From an uncultured Lachnospiraceae bacterium (GTDB taxonomy: Bacteria > Bacillota > Clostridia > Lachnospirales > Lachnospiraceae): 35,103 nucleotides of DNA. Below are positions 20,806 to 29,601 of the stretch, piece after piece. Position numbers and translations under genes: made by a program. The stretch lies in NCBI GenBank assembly GCA_902796045.1, contig CADBNQ010000082.1, positions 1 through 35,103 of the forward strand, in the 5' to 3' direction. The notes beneath the pieces were generated by a model. The model saw only the letters and a program-made list of their open reading frames with translations, was not told the DNA's origin and made no database searches. Within the stretch, counting starts at the first letter, position 1; each line of letters begins with the position of its first letter.

Positions 20806-21717
20806 ATGGATTATACCGCAATCCGTTTTCCCCATCTCGGCCTGTTCTTCCCCCATGTGGGAAGATCTGTCATGATCGGACATTTTGAGATTATGTACTA
20901 TGGGATCATCATCGCCTGCGCTTTTCTGGCAGGCCTTTTCGTTTCCAGGTTCCAGGCAAGAAGAACCGGCCAGGATCCTGAACTCTACCTTGATTTTCTC
21001 CTGTGGCTCATGGTACCGGCCATCCTGGGAGCACGGATCTACTATGTCATCTTCTCATGGGATTATTACGGAGCCCATCCTGCTGAGATCCTCAACCTCC
21101 GCCAGGGAGGGCTGGGCATCATCGGCGGCATAACAGCCGGCATCATCACAATGGTCATTTTCTCCAGACGAAGGAAGCAGAGCCCCCTGCTCCTGCTTGA
21201 CACCGTCAGCATGGGCATGCTCACAGGCCAGATCATCGGAAGATGGGGCAACTTCTTTAACCGGGAAGCATTTGGCGGCTACACAGATTCTCTCTTTGCC
21301 ATGCAGATTCCTCTGGACTACTTCCGGCAGGCCGGACGGATATCTGAGCTGACCGGGTCCGGGCTGCTCGACCACCTTGTAAATGTGACCATGAACGGAC
21401 AGACAACCCCCTGCATCCAGGTGCACCCCACTTTTTTATATGAAGGGATGTGGAACCTGCTCATCCTTGTGCTGATCTTTTTCTGGACCAGGCATAAGAA
21501 ATTCAACGGAGAGCTGCTGTGCCTCTACTTTATCGGTTACGGGGCAGGCCGCTTTGTAATTGAAAGCCTTCGGATTGACCAGCTTCAGATCGGCCACACG
21601 GGGATCGCTGCCACACAGGTCGTCTGTGTCGGTCTTGTCCTGGCCGGCATCCTGGGTATGATCATCGGAAGAACACGCAAAAAACCCACTGAGATAAATG
21701 GAGGAAAATCACTATGA
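20806..21717 (+). CDS. lgt: Prolipoprotein diacylglyceryl transferase Lgt
   Basis: Membrane enzyme that attaches diacylglycerol from phosphatidylglycerol to the lipobox cysteine of prolipoproteins, the first step of lipoprotein maturation. It would act on lipoproteins such as the two binding proteins in this window. The 303-residue product has about seven membrane spans. Key motifs are MYYGIIIACAFLAG, GARIYYVIF, the Lgt signature GQIIGRWGNFFNREAFGG (about 147-164) with its essential Arg and Asn, and HPTFLYEGMWN. I chose the ATG at 20806, nine bases after AAGGAA; a GTG three codons earlier overlaps that site. The stop overlaps the ychF start in ATGA. Confidence 0.96.
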   Translation: MDYTAIRFPHLGLFFPHVGRSVMIGHFEIMYYGIIIACAFLAGLFVSRFQARRTGQDPELYLDFLLWLMVPAILGARIYYVIFSWDYYGAHPAEILNLRQGGLGIIGGITAGIITMVIFSRRRKQSPLLLLDTVSMGMLTGQIIGRWGNFFNREAFGGYTDSLFAMQIPLDYFRQAGRISELTGSGLLDHLVNVTMNGQTTPCIQVHPTFLYEGMWNLLILVLIFFWTRHKKFNGELLCLYFIGYGAGRFVIESLRIDQLQIGHTGIAATQVVCVGLVLAGILGMIIGRTRKKPTEINGGKSL

Positions 21718-22811
21718 AATTAGGTATCGTCGGACTTCCCAATGTCGGCAAGAGCACCTTATTCAACTCGTTAACCAAAGCAGGGGCAGAGTCCGCAAAC
21801 TATCCTTTCTGTACCATCGACCCCAATATCGGTATCGTCACCGTGCCTGACGACCGTCTGGCTGTCCTGTCGGATATGTATGATTCCGCCAGGATTGTGC
21901 CGGCAGCCATAGAGTTTGTTGACATCGCCGGTCTCGTGAAAGGGGCATCCAGGGGAGAAGGGCTTGGCAACCAGTTCCTGGCCCATATCAGGGAGGTGGA
22001 TGCCATCGTACATGTCGTCCGCTGTTTTACGGACAGCAATGTGATCCATGTGGATGGAAGCGTTGACCCTCTGCGGGATATAGAAACCATCAATTACGAG
22101 CTGATCTTTGCAGATATGGAAGTGCTGGAAAGACGAATCGCCAGACAGGCCAGAGCGGCCCACAATGATAAGAAGATTGCTGCCGAAGTGGCCTTGCTGA
22201 AGAGAGTTCAGGAGCATCTGGAAAAAGGCCTTCTGGCCAAAACCTTCACGCCGGAGAATGATGATGAACAAAAGCTGATCTCAGCCTGCAACCTTCTTAC
22301 GGCCAAGCCTGTTATATTTGCTGCCAATGTGTCCGAAGAAGACCTGGCAGACGATGGGGCTGATAATCCTTTTGTAGCTCAGGTCAGGGAGTATGCGGCT
22401 GGCTGTGATGCGGAAGTCTTTGTGGTATGTGCCCAGATCGAACAGGAGATTGCAGAGCTTGAGGAAGACGAAAAGGCCATGTTCCTTGAGGATCTTGGAA
22501 TAAAAGAGTCAGGACTTGAGAAACTGATCTCCGCCAGCTATTCCCTGCTGGGCCTTATATCCTATCTCACAGCCGGACCCATTGAGTCAAAAGCCTGGAC
22601 GATCACCAGGGGGACCAGAGCCCCTCAGGCGGCAGGCAAGATTCATTCTGATTTTGAAAGAGGTTTTATCAAGGCTGATGTCATCAGCTACGATGACCTG
22701 ATCGCATGCGGTGGCATGACCCAGGCCAGGGAGAAGGGACTTGTCCGCTCTGAAGGAAAAGAATATGTCATGCAGGACGGAGACGTGGTTCTCTTTAAAT
22801 TCAACGTTTAA
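21714..22811 (+). CDS. ychF: Ribosome-associated ATPase/GTPase YchF (EngD, Obg family)
   Basis: Conserved P-loop protein of the Obg family that prefers ATP and associates with ribosomes. In the 365-residue product the G1 loop GLPNVGKST is at 7-15, G3 DIAGLVKGAS at about 69-78, and the altered G4 NVSEED (in place of NKxD), which explains ATP preference in YchF proteins. A helical domain and the C-terminal TGS domain follow, ending IHSDFERGFIKADVI and QDGDVVLFKFNV. It overlaps lgt by four bases (ATGA), implying coupled translation, and ends at a terminator placed inside the 3' end of the opposing thiN gene. Confidence 0.97.
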   Translation: MKLGIVGLPNVGKSTLFNSLTKAGAESANYPFCTIDPNIGIVTVPDDRLAVLSDMYDSARIVPAAIEFVDIAGLVKGASRGEGLGNQFLAHIREVDAIVHVVRCFTDSNVIHVDGSVDPLRDIETINYELIFADMEVLERRIARQARAAHNDKKIAAEVALLKRVQEHLEKGLLAKTFTPENDDEQKLISACNLLTAKPVIFAANVSEEDLADDGADNPFVAQVREYAAGCDAEVFVVCAQIEQEIAELEEDEKAMFLEDLGIKESGLEKLISASYSLLGLISYLTAGPIESKAWTITRGTRAPQAAGKIHSDFERGFIKADVISYDDLIACGGMTQAREKGLVRSEGKEYVMQDGDVVLFKFNV

Positions 22812-22832
22812 AATAAGATTATCAGATCATGA

Positions 22833-23483
22833 TCAATCACTGGAGCGGATCACCAGAAGGTATCCGCTCTTTATTTTTACTGTCCCGGCTTCTTCTGTCA
22901 GCTCGTTGCTGATTCCCAGGCTGATGTCAGTCGACAGGATGGCATTATGGAGAGGATAAGAAAAGCCGTCAAGATCGATTCCCCCGGCGTCTCCTCCCCA
23001 GGCCATCAGAGAAAACCACGGGAAATCAGGATTTCTCCTGTATACTCTCTCTGCAGGTCCGCATAGCATGGAGATCTCATTATGCCTGTCTGCTATGATC
23101 CCGTCTATGCCCATGGAAGCAAGCCCCTGAAGAAGACCGACATTGGCCAGAAAATGGTCCGCCCTGCTTCCGGTGGCTCCAAGGATCGTGATGGCATCTG
23201 GATGATAATCAAGGGCGCAAAGGACGGCCAGATGGGTATCAGTGTAATCCTTCCTGACCGGGAAGGAGTGGACAGGGATCCCCTGGTCAGCGTAATCCTT
23301 CAGGATCGACTTGTCAGAAAGACTGTCAAAATCCCCAAGGATATCTGTCGGTACAAGCGACAGTTTCTTTAAGGATGCCAGACCGGCATCAGCGGCGATG
23401 ATCCGTTCAAAGCTCTTTCCCTGTAAATAGGCTTTTGCATATTCTGCTTCCAGCCGGCCTCCGGTGATGATCAGTATATCCAC
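22833..23483 (-). CDS. thiN: Thiamine pyrophosphokinase
   Basis: Transfers pyrophosphate from ATP to thiamine to make the cofactor thiamine diphosphate. The 216-residue product carries the family motifs ADAGLASLKKL, PTDILGDFDSLS (about 47-58), FPVRKDYTDTHLAV (about 75-88) and LGATGSRADHFLANV (about 101-115). I favour the GTG at 23483 (reading MDILIITGG), which has AGGAG nine bases upstream. A frame open to 23513 adds ten polar residues and would overlap rsgA by seven bases. It is the last gene of the murE operon and converges with ychF. Confidence 0.93.
   Translation of the reverse strand: MDILIITGGRLEAEYAKAYLQGKSFERIIAADAGLASLKKLSLVPTDILGDFDSLSDKSILKDYADQGIPVHSFPVRKDYTDTHLAVLCALDYHPDAITILGATGSRADHFLANVGLLQGLASMGIDGIIADRHNEISMLCGPAERVYRRNPDFPWFSLMAWGGDAGGIDLDGFSYPLHNAILSTDISLGISNELTEEAGTVKIKSGYLLVIRSSD
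22843..22878 (+). terminator. ychF terminator inside the 3' coding end of thiN
   Basis: GAGCGGAT and ATCCGCTC (22843-22850 with 22862-22869) form an 8-bp perfect stem with an 11-base loop, followed by TTTATTTTT on the plus strand. It lies 31 bases past the ychF stop and overlaps the last thiN codons on the other strand. Confidence 0.85.
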
Positions 23484-23506
23484 GGTTTCCTTCTCCTGCT
23501 TACGCC

Positions 23507-24385
23507 CTACCACTTCTTCATCTGTTCCAGTTCCTCATAGAAGCGGCAGTAGTCCTCATACCTCAATCTGCTGATCATTCCCTCATCCACCGCCTCTTTC
23601 ACCAGGCAGTCAGATTCATGAATATGGCAGCATCCCTTGAACCGACACCTGTTCTCATAGGGGGCAAACTCGGAGAAAGAAAACCGAAGGTCCTCCTTGT
23701 CCATCCGGTCAAGATAGAGAGAGCTGAAACCCGGCGTATCCATCAGGTAGGTATTCTTCCAAAGATGGATCAGTTCAGAATGCCGGGTTGTGTGGCGCCC
23801 CCTCTTGATCTTCCTGCTGATATCACCGGTCAGCATCTGTGTCTCTCCGGAGATCCTGTTCAGAATGGAAGACTTGCCGACACCTGAGGGGCCTGCAAGG
23901 ACAGTGGTCCTCTGGTCAAGCAGTTCTTTAAGCTCCTGCGTTCCTTCCCCTGTCTGCGCGGAGAGAAAAAGCAGTCTGCAGCCGCAATGCTCATAATCTC
24001 TGTGGATTTTCTCCAGTTCAGAGAGTTCAGCGAGGTCCGTTTTATTAAAGCCGATCAGTACAGGGATATCCTGTCTGTCCATCATGAGGAGAAACCTGTT
24101 GAGCAGGTTGTAATTCGGTTCCGGCTCATGGACCGCAAAGATGACAAGTGCCTGGTCCACATTGGCTGACATAGGACGGACAAGCTGGTTTTTCCGCGGG
24201 TAGATTTCAGACAGGGTGGCTGTTTTATCTTCCTCGGAGATCAGGTCGACCTCGACCTGGTCTCCGACCTTGGGCTTTTGCCCCCGGTTGCGGAATATGC
24301 CTTTTGCACGGCATTCGTACAGTCCTCTGTCCTCCACGTATACATAGTAGAATCCGCCCACGCCTTTTATTATCCTGCCCGTCAT
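23507..24385 (-). CDS. rsgA: Ribosome small-subunit-dependent GTPase RsgA
   Basis: Circularly permuted GTPase that helps mature and proofread the 30S subunit. The 292-residue product has an N-terminal OB fold, then permuted motifs in order: NKTDL (G4), the P-loop AGPSGVGKSSILN (G1) and DTPGFSSL (G3). It ends with a zinc finger CRFKGCCHIHESDC (about 250-263). I chose the ATG at 24385 (MTGRIIKG), which has AAGGAG nine bases upstream; the frame open to 24415 overlaps the kinase stop. It follows prkC in the conserved Firmicutes order. The gene rpe, often found next, is absent. Confidence 0.96.
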   Translation of the reverse strand: MTGRIIKGVGGFYYVYVEDRGLYECRAKGIFRNRGQKPKVGDQVEVDLISEEDKTATLSEIYPRKNQLVRPMSANVDQALVIFAVHEPEPNYNLLNRFLLMMDRQDIPVLIGFNKTDLAELSELEKIHRDYEHCGCRLLFLSAQTGEGTQELKELLDQRTTVLAGPSGVGKSSILNRISGETQMLTGDISRKIKRGRHTTRHSELIHLWKNTYLMDTPGFSSLYLDRMDKEDLRFSFSEFAPYENRCRFKGCCHIHESDCLVKEAVDEGMISRLRYEDYCRFYEELEQMKKW

Positions 24386-24398
24386 ATCATAAAGCTCC

Positions 24399-26432
24399 TT
24401 AATCAGCCACAGCACTCAGCTCCACGGCAGACCGGCTGTACTCCTGTCCGTTGACATAGACCACTGCCACAGCCTCGTCACCGCTGTCTGAAGTATAATT
24501 GATATTTAATGGAAAGCTGTTTTCTGTGAGTTCTTCCTGGTGGTAGATACTCTCCTCTTTATCTCCCTGGATGACAACAATCTCCAGGGAGCCTGTTCCT
24601 CCCTCATCCTCACTGAATGGATTCTCCAGTATGGAGATGACTCCCTCATAATGGTATTTCTCCTCTTCGCCGAGACTGATGGTTATGGAGACCTCTGTCC
24701 CTTTCTCCACCAGGCTCCCGGAAGGGATATCCTGTTCAATAACATCTCCCACACCGACAGATCCGCTGTAATCGCTGCTCACGCTGCCCAGCTTCAGACC
24801 CACATCATTGAGAAGCTTCTCAGCATTTTCCCTGGAAACGCCGCTCAGAGAAGGCACCTTTACCTGGCCCACACCCTTGCTCACTGTGATGGTCACGGTG
24901 AATCCCCGGTCCACTTCTGTTCCGCCTTTAGGATTCTGCCTGATCACTACACCTTCTTTGACCGTGTCACTGGTGGCATAGATCACGGAGGAGGAAAGGC
25001 CTTCCTTTTCCAGGGTCGACTCGGCCTCCCCCTGCTCCAGGCCTTCCAGGGCAGGCACTTGTATTCTGCTGCTCAGATTGCTCTCATCTGGTCCCAGTGT
25101 CAGTGTGACCACTGTGCCCGTTGTTACCTTATCGCCTCTTGCATGGTCCTGTTCGATGACGATCCAGGTACTTTCATCGTATTCCTCTGTTGTCTCCATC
25201 TGCACAAAATTGAGGTTGAGAGAATGCTTTCTTGCTCTCTCAAGAGCCTTTTCCTTGGTCAGTTTTGTAAAGTCAGGAACCTGAACCTTCTCTGTCTCAG
25301 TATCTTTGACGCTGGTGCTGGCCTGCTCCGTGGTAGACTCTGACTCCTTGCCGAATGGCAGCCGGAACAGATGGAGGGAATTGCCCACGGTAAAGATCAG
25401 AAAAGCAGCAAAAGCAACACCCAGGATGATCGCGATGATCAATATCATCTTCTCAAATCGAGGCATAACCTCCTCGTCATCCTCGCTGTCTTCACGGATG
25501 TCCCTGTCTGTCTCACGGGAAAGGGACCGTTTTACCTCCTCAATCTCCTGCTGATCCCGGGCTCTCGTGGGACTGTCATCCACAAGGGGCGTCACATAGA
25601 CATAGTTTCCGTCAGGAGATTCAAAGACTCTTTCCAGATCGCTGATCAGGTCTCTGGCTGACTGATACCTCTCTTCAGGCTTTTTCCTCACACACTTGAG
25701 TATGATATTTTCCAGGCTGGCAGGAATATCAGGAAAGTAGTCTCTGGGCGGAGTGATATCATCCCTGAGATGCATCAGGGCAATGGCTACCGAGTTGTCT
25801 CCATCAAAGGGAACCCTGCCTGTTGCCATCTCGTAGATCGTGATACCCAGGGAGTAGATGTCACTGCGGTTGTCAGAGTATCCTCCCCTGGCCTGTTCAG
25901 GAGACAGGTATCTCACAGAACCCATGGCATTGGAGGAGACTGTGTCACTGGTGGCGGCCTTGGCGATGCCGAAGTCTGTCACCTTAATACTGCCGCTGTC
26001 TGAAACCAGAATGTTCTGGGGCTTGATATCCCTGTGGATGATCCCGTGATCATGGGCTGCCTGGATGGCATGGGCGATCTGGATGGAGAAATCGACAGTC
26101 TCCCGGGCACTCAGCCTCCCGTACCGTCTGATATAATTCTTCAGGGTCATCCCCTCTGCCAGCTCCATGACGATATAATACAGTCCCTGATCCTTGCCTG
26201 CATCATAGATCTTGACGATGTTGGGGTGGTCAAGGCCTTCTGTGGACCTTGCCTCTGCAATAAACTTCTGTACAAAGGCATCATCCTCATTGTATTCACT
26301 TTTCAGTATTTTGATGGCGACGTAAGTGTCTGTCCCGATGCATCTGGCCTTATAGACATTGGCCATACCCCCGGTACCGATCTGGTCCATCAGTTCGTAT
26401 TTTCCATCAAGGATTAAACCGATCTCGATCAC
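24399..26432 (-). CDS. prkC: Membrane Ser/Thr protein kinase with PASTA domains (PrkC/StkP)
   Basis: Eukaryotic-type kinase sensing muropeptides or lipid II and phosphorylating division and wall proteins. In the 677-residue product the glycine loop GTGGMAN is at 19-25, the ATP lysine at 41, HRDIKPQN at 133-140, DFG at 153-155 and the substrate-positioning APE-like segment is YLSPEQA. A charged linker leads to one membrane span (329-350). Three extracellular PASTA domains follow from about 383, each opening with V-P-x-L/F. A further C-terminal region of about 90 residues with a beta-rich look follows the third PASTA. The start is a GTG overlapping the prpC stop in GTGA, with GGGGAGG upstream. 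Confidence 0.96.
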   Translation of the reverse strand: MIEIGLILDGKYELMDQIGTGGMANVYKARCIGTDTYVAIKILKSEYNEDDAFVQKFIAEARSTEGLDHPNIVKIYDAGKDQGLYYIVMELAEGMTLKNYIRRYGRLSARETVDFSIQIAHAIQAAHDHGIIHRDIKPQNILVSDSGSIKVTDFGIAKAATSDTVSSNAMGSVRYLSPEQARGGYSDNRSDIYSLGITIYEMATGRVPFDGDNSVAIALMHLRDDITPPRDYFPDIPASLENIILKCVRKKPEERYQSARDLISDLERVFESPDGNYVYVTPLVDDSPTRARDQQEIEEVKRSLSRETDRDIREDSEDDEEVMPRFEKMILIIAIILGVAFAAFLIFTVGNSLHLFRLPFGKESESTTEQASTSVKDTETEKVQVPDFTKLTKEKALERARKHSLNLNFVQMETTEEYDESTWIVIEQDHARGDKVTTGTVVTLTLGPDESNLSSRIQVPALEGLEQGEAESTLEKEGLSSSVIYATSDTVKEGVVIRQNPKGGTEVDRGFTVTITVSKGVGQVKVPSLSGVSRENAEKLLNDVGLKLGSVSSDYSGSVGVGDVIEQDIPSGSLVEKGTEVSITISLGEEEKYHYEGVISILENPFSEDEGGTGSLEIVVIQGDKEESIYHQEELTENSFPLNINYTSDSGDEAVAVVYVNGQEYSRSAVELSAVAD

Positions 26433-27172
26433 TGCTGCCGCCTCCCCTCGTCATACCGGGCTGCTACCACAGCAATATTATCATGTCCGCCATAAAAATT
26501 GGCTTCTTCTATGCACTTATCCACGATCTTTTCCGGATCATTTTCAGAGGAGACGATTTTATGGAGCTCATGATCTTCCACCATGTTTGACAGACCATCA
26601 GAGCAGAGGAGAATCTTTCCCCCGCCGGAGATTCTGACCATAAAATAGTCAGGTTCCAGTGATCCGGATACCCCCAGGGCTCTGGTGATAATATTTTTCT
26701 GAGGATGGTAGCGGCTCTCCTCTCTCTTGAGCTCGCCGGCTCTTACCAGCTCCTCCACCAGGGAATGGTCCATGGTAATCTGGCGGAACTCATCATTCTG
26801 ACAATAATAGAGGCGGCTGTCTCCTATATTCATCACATAAACAGTGTCATCGATCACAGTCGCCGCGACAAAGGTGGTGCCCATCCCTGCATACTGATCC
26901 TGGGTCTCCGACATCCGGAATATTTCTTCATTGACCTGCCTGATCAGCTTTCCCATGGTAAGGAAAGGGACCTCCAGAGATTCTTTCCCGGCCAGATCCA
27001 CGAAACGTGTCACGGCATAGGACGATGCCTTGTCGCCAGCTCTGTGTCCGCCCATCCCATCGGCTACTATATAAAGATTGGGAAAACAGCCGACCATTTC
27101 ATCAGAAAAGAAAATATAATCCTGATTGATATTTCTCTTTTTCCCTATATCAGTCCTGCCAAATGAATGCAT
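26429..27172 (-). CDS. prpC: PP2C-family Ser/Thr phosphatase (PrpC/Stp)
   Basis: Metal-dependent phosphatase that reverses phosphorylation by the adjacent PASTA kinase. The 247-residue product starts with SFGRTDIGKKRNINQDY (metal-binding Asp in NQD), then VADGMGGHRAGDKAS, VMNIGDSRLYY, ILLCSDGLSNMV and GGHDNIAVVAAR, covering the PP2C metal-site aspartates and the typical closing motif. The start overlaps the rlmN stop by one base (TGATG), and its own stop overlaps the prkC start in GTGA, so phosphatase and kinase are translationally coupled. Confidence 0.97.
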   Translation of the reverse strand: MHSFGRTDIGKKRNINQDYIFFSDEMVGCFPNLYIVADGMGGHRAGDKASSYAVTRFVDLAGKESLEVPFLTMGKLIRQVNEEIFRMSETQDQYAGMGTTFVAATVIDDTVYVMNIGDSRLYYCQNDEFRQITMDHSLVEELVRAGELKREESRYHPQKNIITRALGVSGSLEPDYFMVRISGGGKILLCSDGLSNMVEDHELHKIVSSENDPEKIVDKCIEEANFYGGHDNIAVVAARYDEGRRQQ

Positions 27173-28230
27173 CAGCTCCCACTCCTTTCTATATGGCTTC
27201 TTCTGAGCTGTCCGCAGGCAGCCTGGATATCTCTGCCCATCTCCCTGCGCACAGTCACCTGTATTTTCCTTTGCTCTAAATATCTTCTGAACTCTTTCAC
27301 TGTCCGGCTCTCCGATGACCGGTACCCTCTTTCCTTCACAGGGTTGACCGGAATCAGGTTGATATGACAGTTCATTCCCCCAACCAGGGCGGCCAGGCCG
27401 GCAGCACAGTCCAGACTGTCATTGACACCCTCGATCAGGCTGTACTCAAATGTAATACGGCGTCCGGTCTTATGCACATAATAGCCGGCTGCCTCCATGA
27501 GTTCCTTCATGGGATAGAGATTGGCCACCGGCATCAGGGTACGGCGCAGACGGTCATCCGGTGCATGAAGAGAAACAGCTAGGGTCACCTGTGGAAACAG
27601 GTCTGCGAATTCATACATCCTCGGCACCAGTCCGCAGGTGGAAACTGTGATATTCCTGCGGCTGATATTCAGACCCTCCGGCCCGCTCAGGATGCTGATC
27701 ATCCTTGCCAGGGCTTCGAAGTTGTCAAATGGCTCTCCTGTTCCCATCACGACTACATGAGATACTCTGACCCCTGACAGCCTGGAAACAGCATAAATCT
27801 GATCCAGCATCTCTGAAGGGTAAAGATTCCTGGATAGTCCGGCCAGGGTGGATGCACAGAACCTGCAGCCCATCCTGCAGCCGGCCTGAGAGGAAATACA
27901 TACGGAGTTCCCATGTTTATAGGGCATCATCACACTCTCTATCATATTGCCGTCGTGAAGGGAAAACAGATACTTGCACGTACCGTCGATCCGGGAAGTA
28001 TACCGCTCCACCTCTGTCACGCCGTACAGGGGATGTTCAGCCAGCAGCCTGTCCAGACAGGCAGCCGGGACATTTGTCATCTCCTCAGGGGACACGATCA
28101 GCTTTCTGTGAAGCCAGCTGAATATCTGACCGGCACGGAATCTTTTCTCCCCATTTGCTGTCAGAATCTCTGTCAGCTCTTCTATATTCATTGATCTTAA
28201 ATCTGACCAGCTTGTCATCTTTGTTCTCAC
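27172..28230 (-). CDS. rlmN: Dual-specificity 23S rRNA/tRNA A2 methyltransferase RlmN
   Basis: Radical-SAM enzyme methylating C2 of A2503 in 23S rRNA and A37 in some tRNAs. The product has up to 352 residues. The iron-sulfur motif CRMGCRFC is embedded in ISSQAGCRMGCRFCAS (about 114-129). GTGEPFDNFE, the TVSTCGLVP segment, and the two further catalytic cysteines expected for RlmN are present; the late one is in MGRDIQAACGQLR. The start is either the GTG at 28230 or the ATG at 28218 (MTSWSDLRS); neither has a strong ribosome site, and the GTG follows directly on the rsmB stop. Confidence 0.96.
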   Translation of the reverse strand: MRTKMTSWSDLRSMNIEELTEILTANGEKRFRAGQIFSWLHRKLIVSPEEMTNVPAACLDRLLAEHPLYGVTEVERYTSRIDGTCKYLFSLHDGNMIESVMMPYKHGNSVCISSQAGCRMGCRFCASTLAGLSRNLYPSEMLDQIYAVSRLSGVRVSHVVVMGTGEPFDNFEALARMISILSGPEGLNISRRNITVSTCGLVPRMYEFADLFPQVTLAVSLHAPDDRLRRTLMPVANLYPMKELMEAAGYYVHKTGRRITFEYSLIEGVNDSLDCAAGLAALVGGMNCHINLIPVNPVKERGYRSSESRTVKEFRRYLEQRKIQVTVRREMGRDIQAACGQLRRSHIERSGS

Positions 28231-29586
28231 TTACTCTTGTAAACGGCAGAATTTTGCCACAAAAAATCCATCCCCTTCGTCCAGACCGGGGAGTATCTGA
28301 ATCATGCCCTGTGATCCGCTTCTGCCTGTAAGTTCCAGGGGAAGCTTATCCTCTATGGATACAGGCTTTAAAGGGGTGTGCTCAGTCAGCCAGCGGACAT
28401 TGGCTTCATTCTCCTCCTCAGTGAGAGTGCAGGTTGAGAAAACCAGCTGCCCTCCTGGTCTGACGTAGGGCCAGACAGCGGAAAGAATCTCCCGCTGCAG
28501 GTCTGCCAGCTCATGGATCCGTTCTCTGGTCACATGATACTTGATATCGTTTTTTCTTCCCATGATCCCAAGACCGCTGCAGGGAAGATCCGCAATGACA
28601 AGGTCTGCCTTTCCTGCCAGACGCCCGTCCGTCTTTCTGGCATCCCACACCTCTGTCTCAAGCCAGGAAAATCCGGTCCTCTCATTGTTTTCCCTGATCA
28701 GGTCTGTTTTATACTCTGTCAGATCCCTTGCCAGAACTCTGCCGGAAGGTCCGACCAGGTCGGCCGCATGGAGAGCTTTTCCGCCGGGCGCGGCGCACAC
28801 ATCGATGACAAAATCGCCCGGTGCCGGGTCTGCGACCGCCACAGGAAGCATGGCACTGATATCCTGCAGGGAAAACAGGCCCTGCCTGAAGGCTGGAATC
28901 CTTCTGATATGATCAAAATCCGAGATATGGAAGGCATAAGGAAACCAGGGGGCTTCTTCTGCAGTGATGCCCTCGCGGCCCAGCTCTGCGGCAAGCTCCT
29001 CCGGGCAGATCTTTGAAAGGTTGGTTCTGATGGTTACTGGCCTTATCTTAAGAGAGGCAGCCAGGATGTCTTCTGTCTTTTCAGGGCCGAACCGGTCCGC
29101 CAGTTCCTCGACGATCCACTGGGGCATGGAAAATCTGACCGACAGGAAGCGGTTAAGATCTGCCTCCCGGTCCGGGAGCTGGATCATCAGCTTCTGTCTT
29201 ACCAGTGTCCGCAGAACGCCGTTGACGAATCCGGACAGATTGCGAAAGCCTCTTTTTCTGGCGATGGACACTGCTTCATTACAGGCCGCCGCATCTCTTA
29301 CAGCCGTGAACAGGATCTGATAGGCAGACATCCTCAGAAGGTTCCTGATCAAAGGCTTGCATTTCCGCATTTTTGTATGTGAAAACTGATCCAGCACATA
29401 ATCCAGGTAGATCCTCTGTTCTGTGGTTCCCTCACAGAGCAGGGTAAAAAAGGCCCTGTCCTGCTTTGAACTGTACTGCAGTCTCACCAGAGCCTCTCCG
29501 ATCGCTATATGAGAAAGCCTGCCGGTCCGTTCCATGTCTATGAGAGTGTCCAGAGCCAACTCTCTGATGTTATACTTCTCTGCCAT
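28231..29586 (-). CDS. rsmB: 16S rRNA m5C967 methyltransferase RsmB
   Basis: SAM-dependent cytosine-5 methyltransferase acting on 16S rRNA. The product is 451 residues, the usual length. Residues 1-140 form a NusB-like RNA-binding domain (NIRELALDTLIDM, then QDRAFFTLLCEGT). The catalytic domain has VCAAPGGKALHAADL (SAM loop), ADLPCSGLG with one catalytic Cys, and VFSTCTLTEEENE with the nucleophilic Cys. I chose the ATG at 29586, six bases after GAGGTGA, over the GTG one codon earlier. It lies 15 bases after fmt and abuts rlmN. Confidence 0.96.
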   Translation of the reverse strand: MAEKYNIRELALDTLIDMERTGRLSHIAIGEALVRLQYSSKQDRAFFTLLCEGTTEQRIYLDYVLDQFSHTKMRKCKPLIRNLLRMSAYQILFTAVRDAAACNEAVSIARKRGFRNLSGFVNGVLRTLVRQKLMIQLPDREADLNRFLSVRFSMPQWIVEELADRFGPEKTEDILAASLKIRPVTIRTNLSKICPEELAAELGREGITAEEAPWFPYAFHISDFDHIRRIPAFRQGLFSLQDISAMLPVAVADPAPGDFVIDVCAAPGGKALHAADLVGPSGRVLARDLTEYKTDLIRENNERTGFSWLETEVWDARKTDGRLAGKADLVIADLPCSGLGIMGRKNDIKYHVTRERIHELADLQREILSAVWPYVRPGGQLVFSTCTLTEEENEANVRWLTEHTPLKPVSIEDKLPLELTGRSGSQGMIQILPGLDEGDGFFVAKFCRLQE

Positions 29587-29601
29587 CACCGGTCACCTCA
29601 G

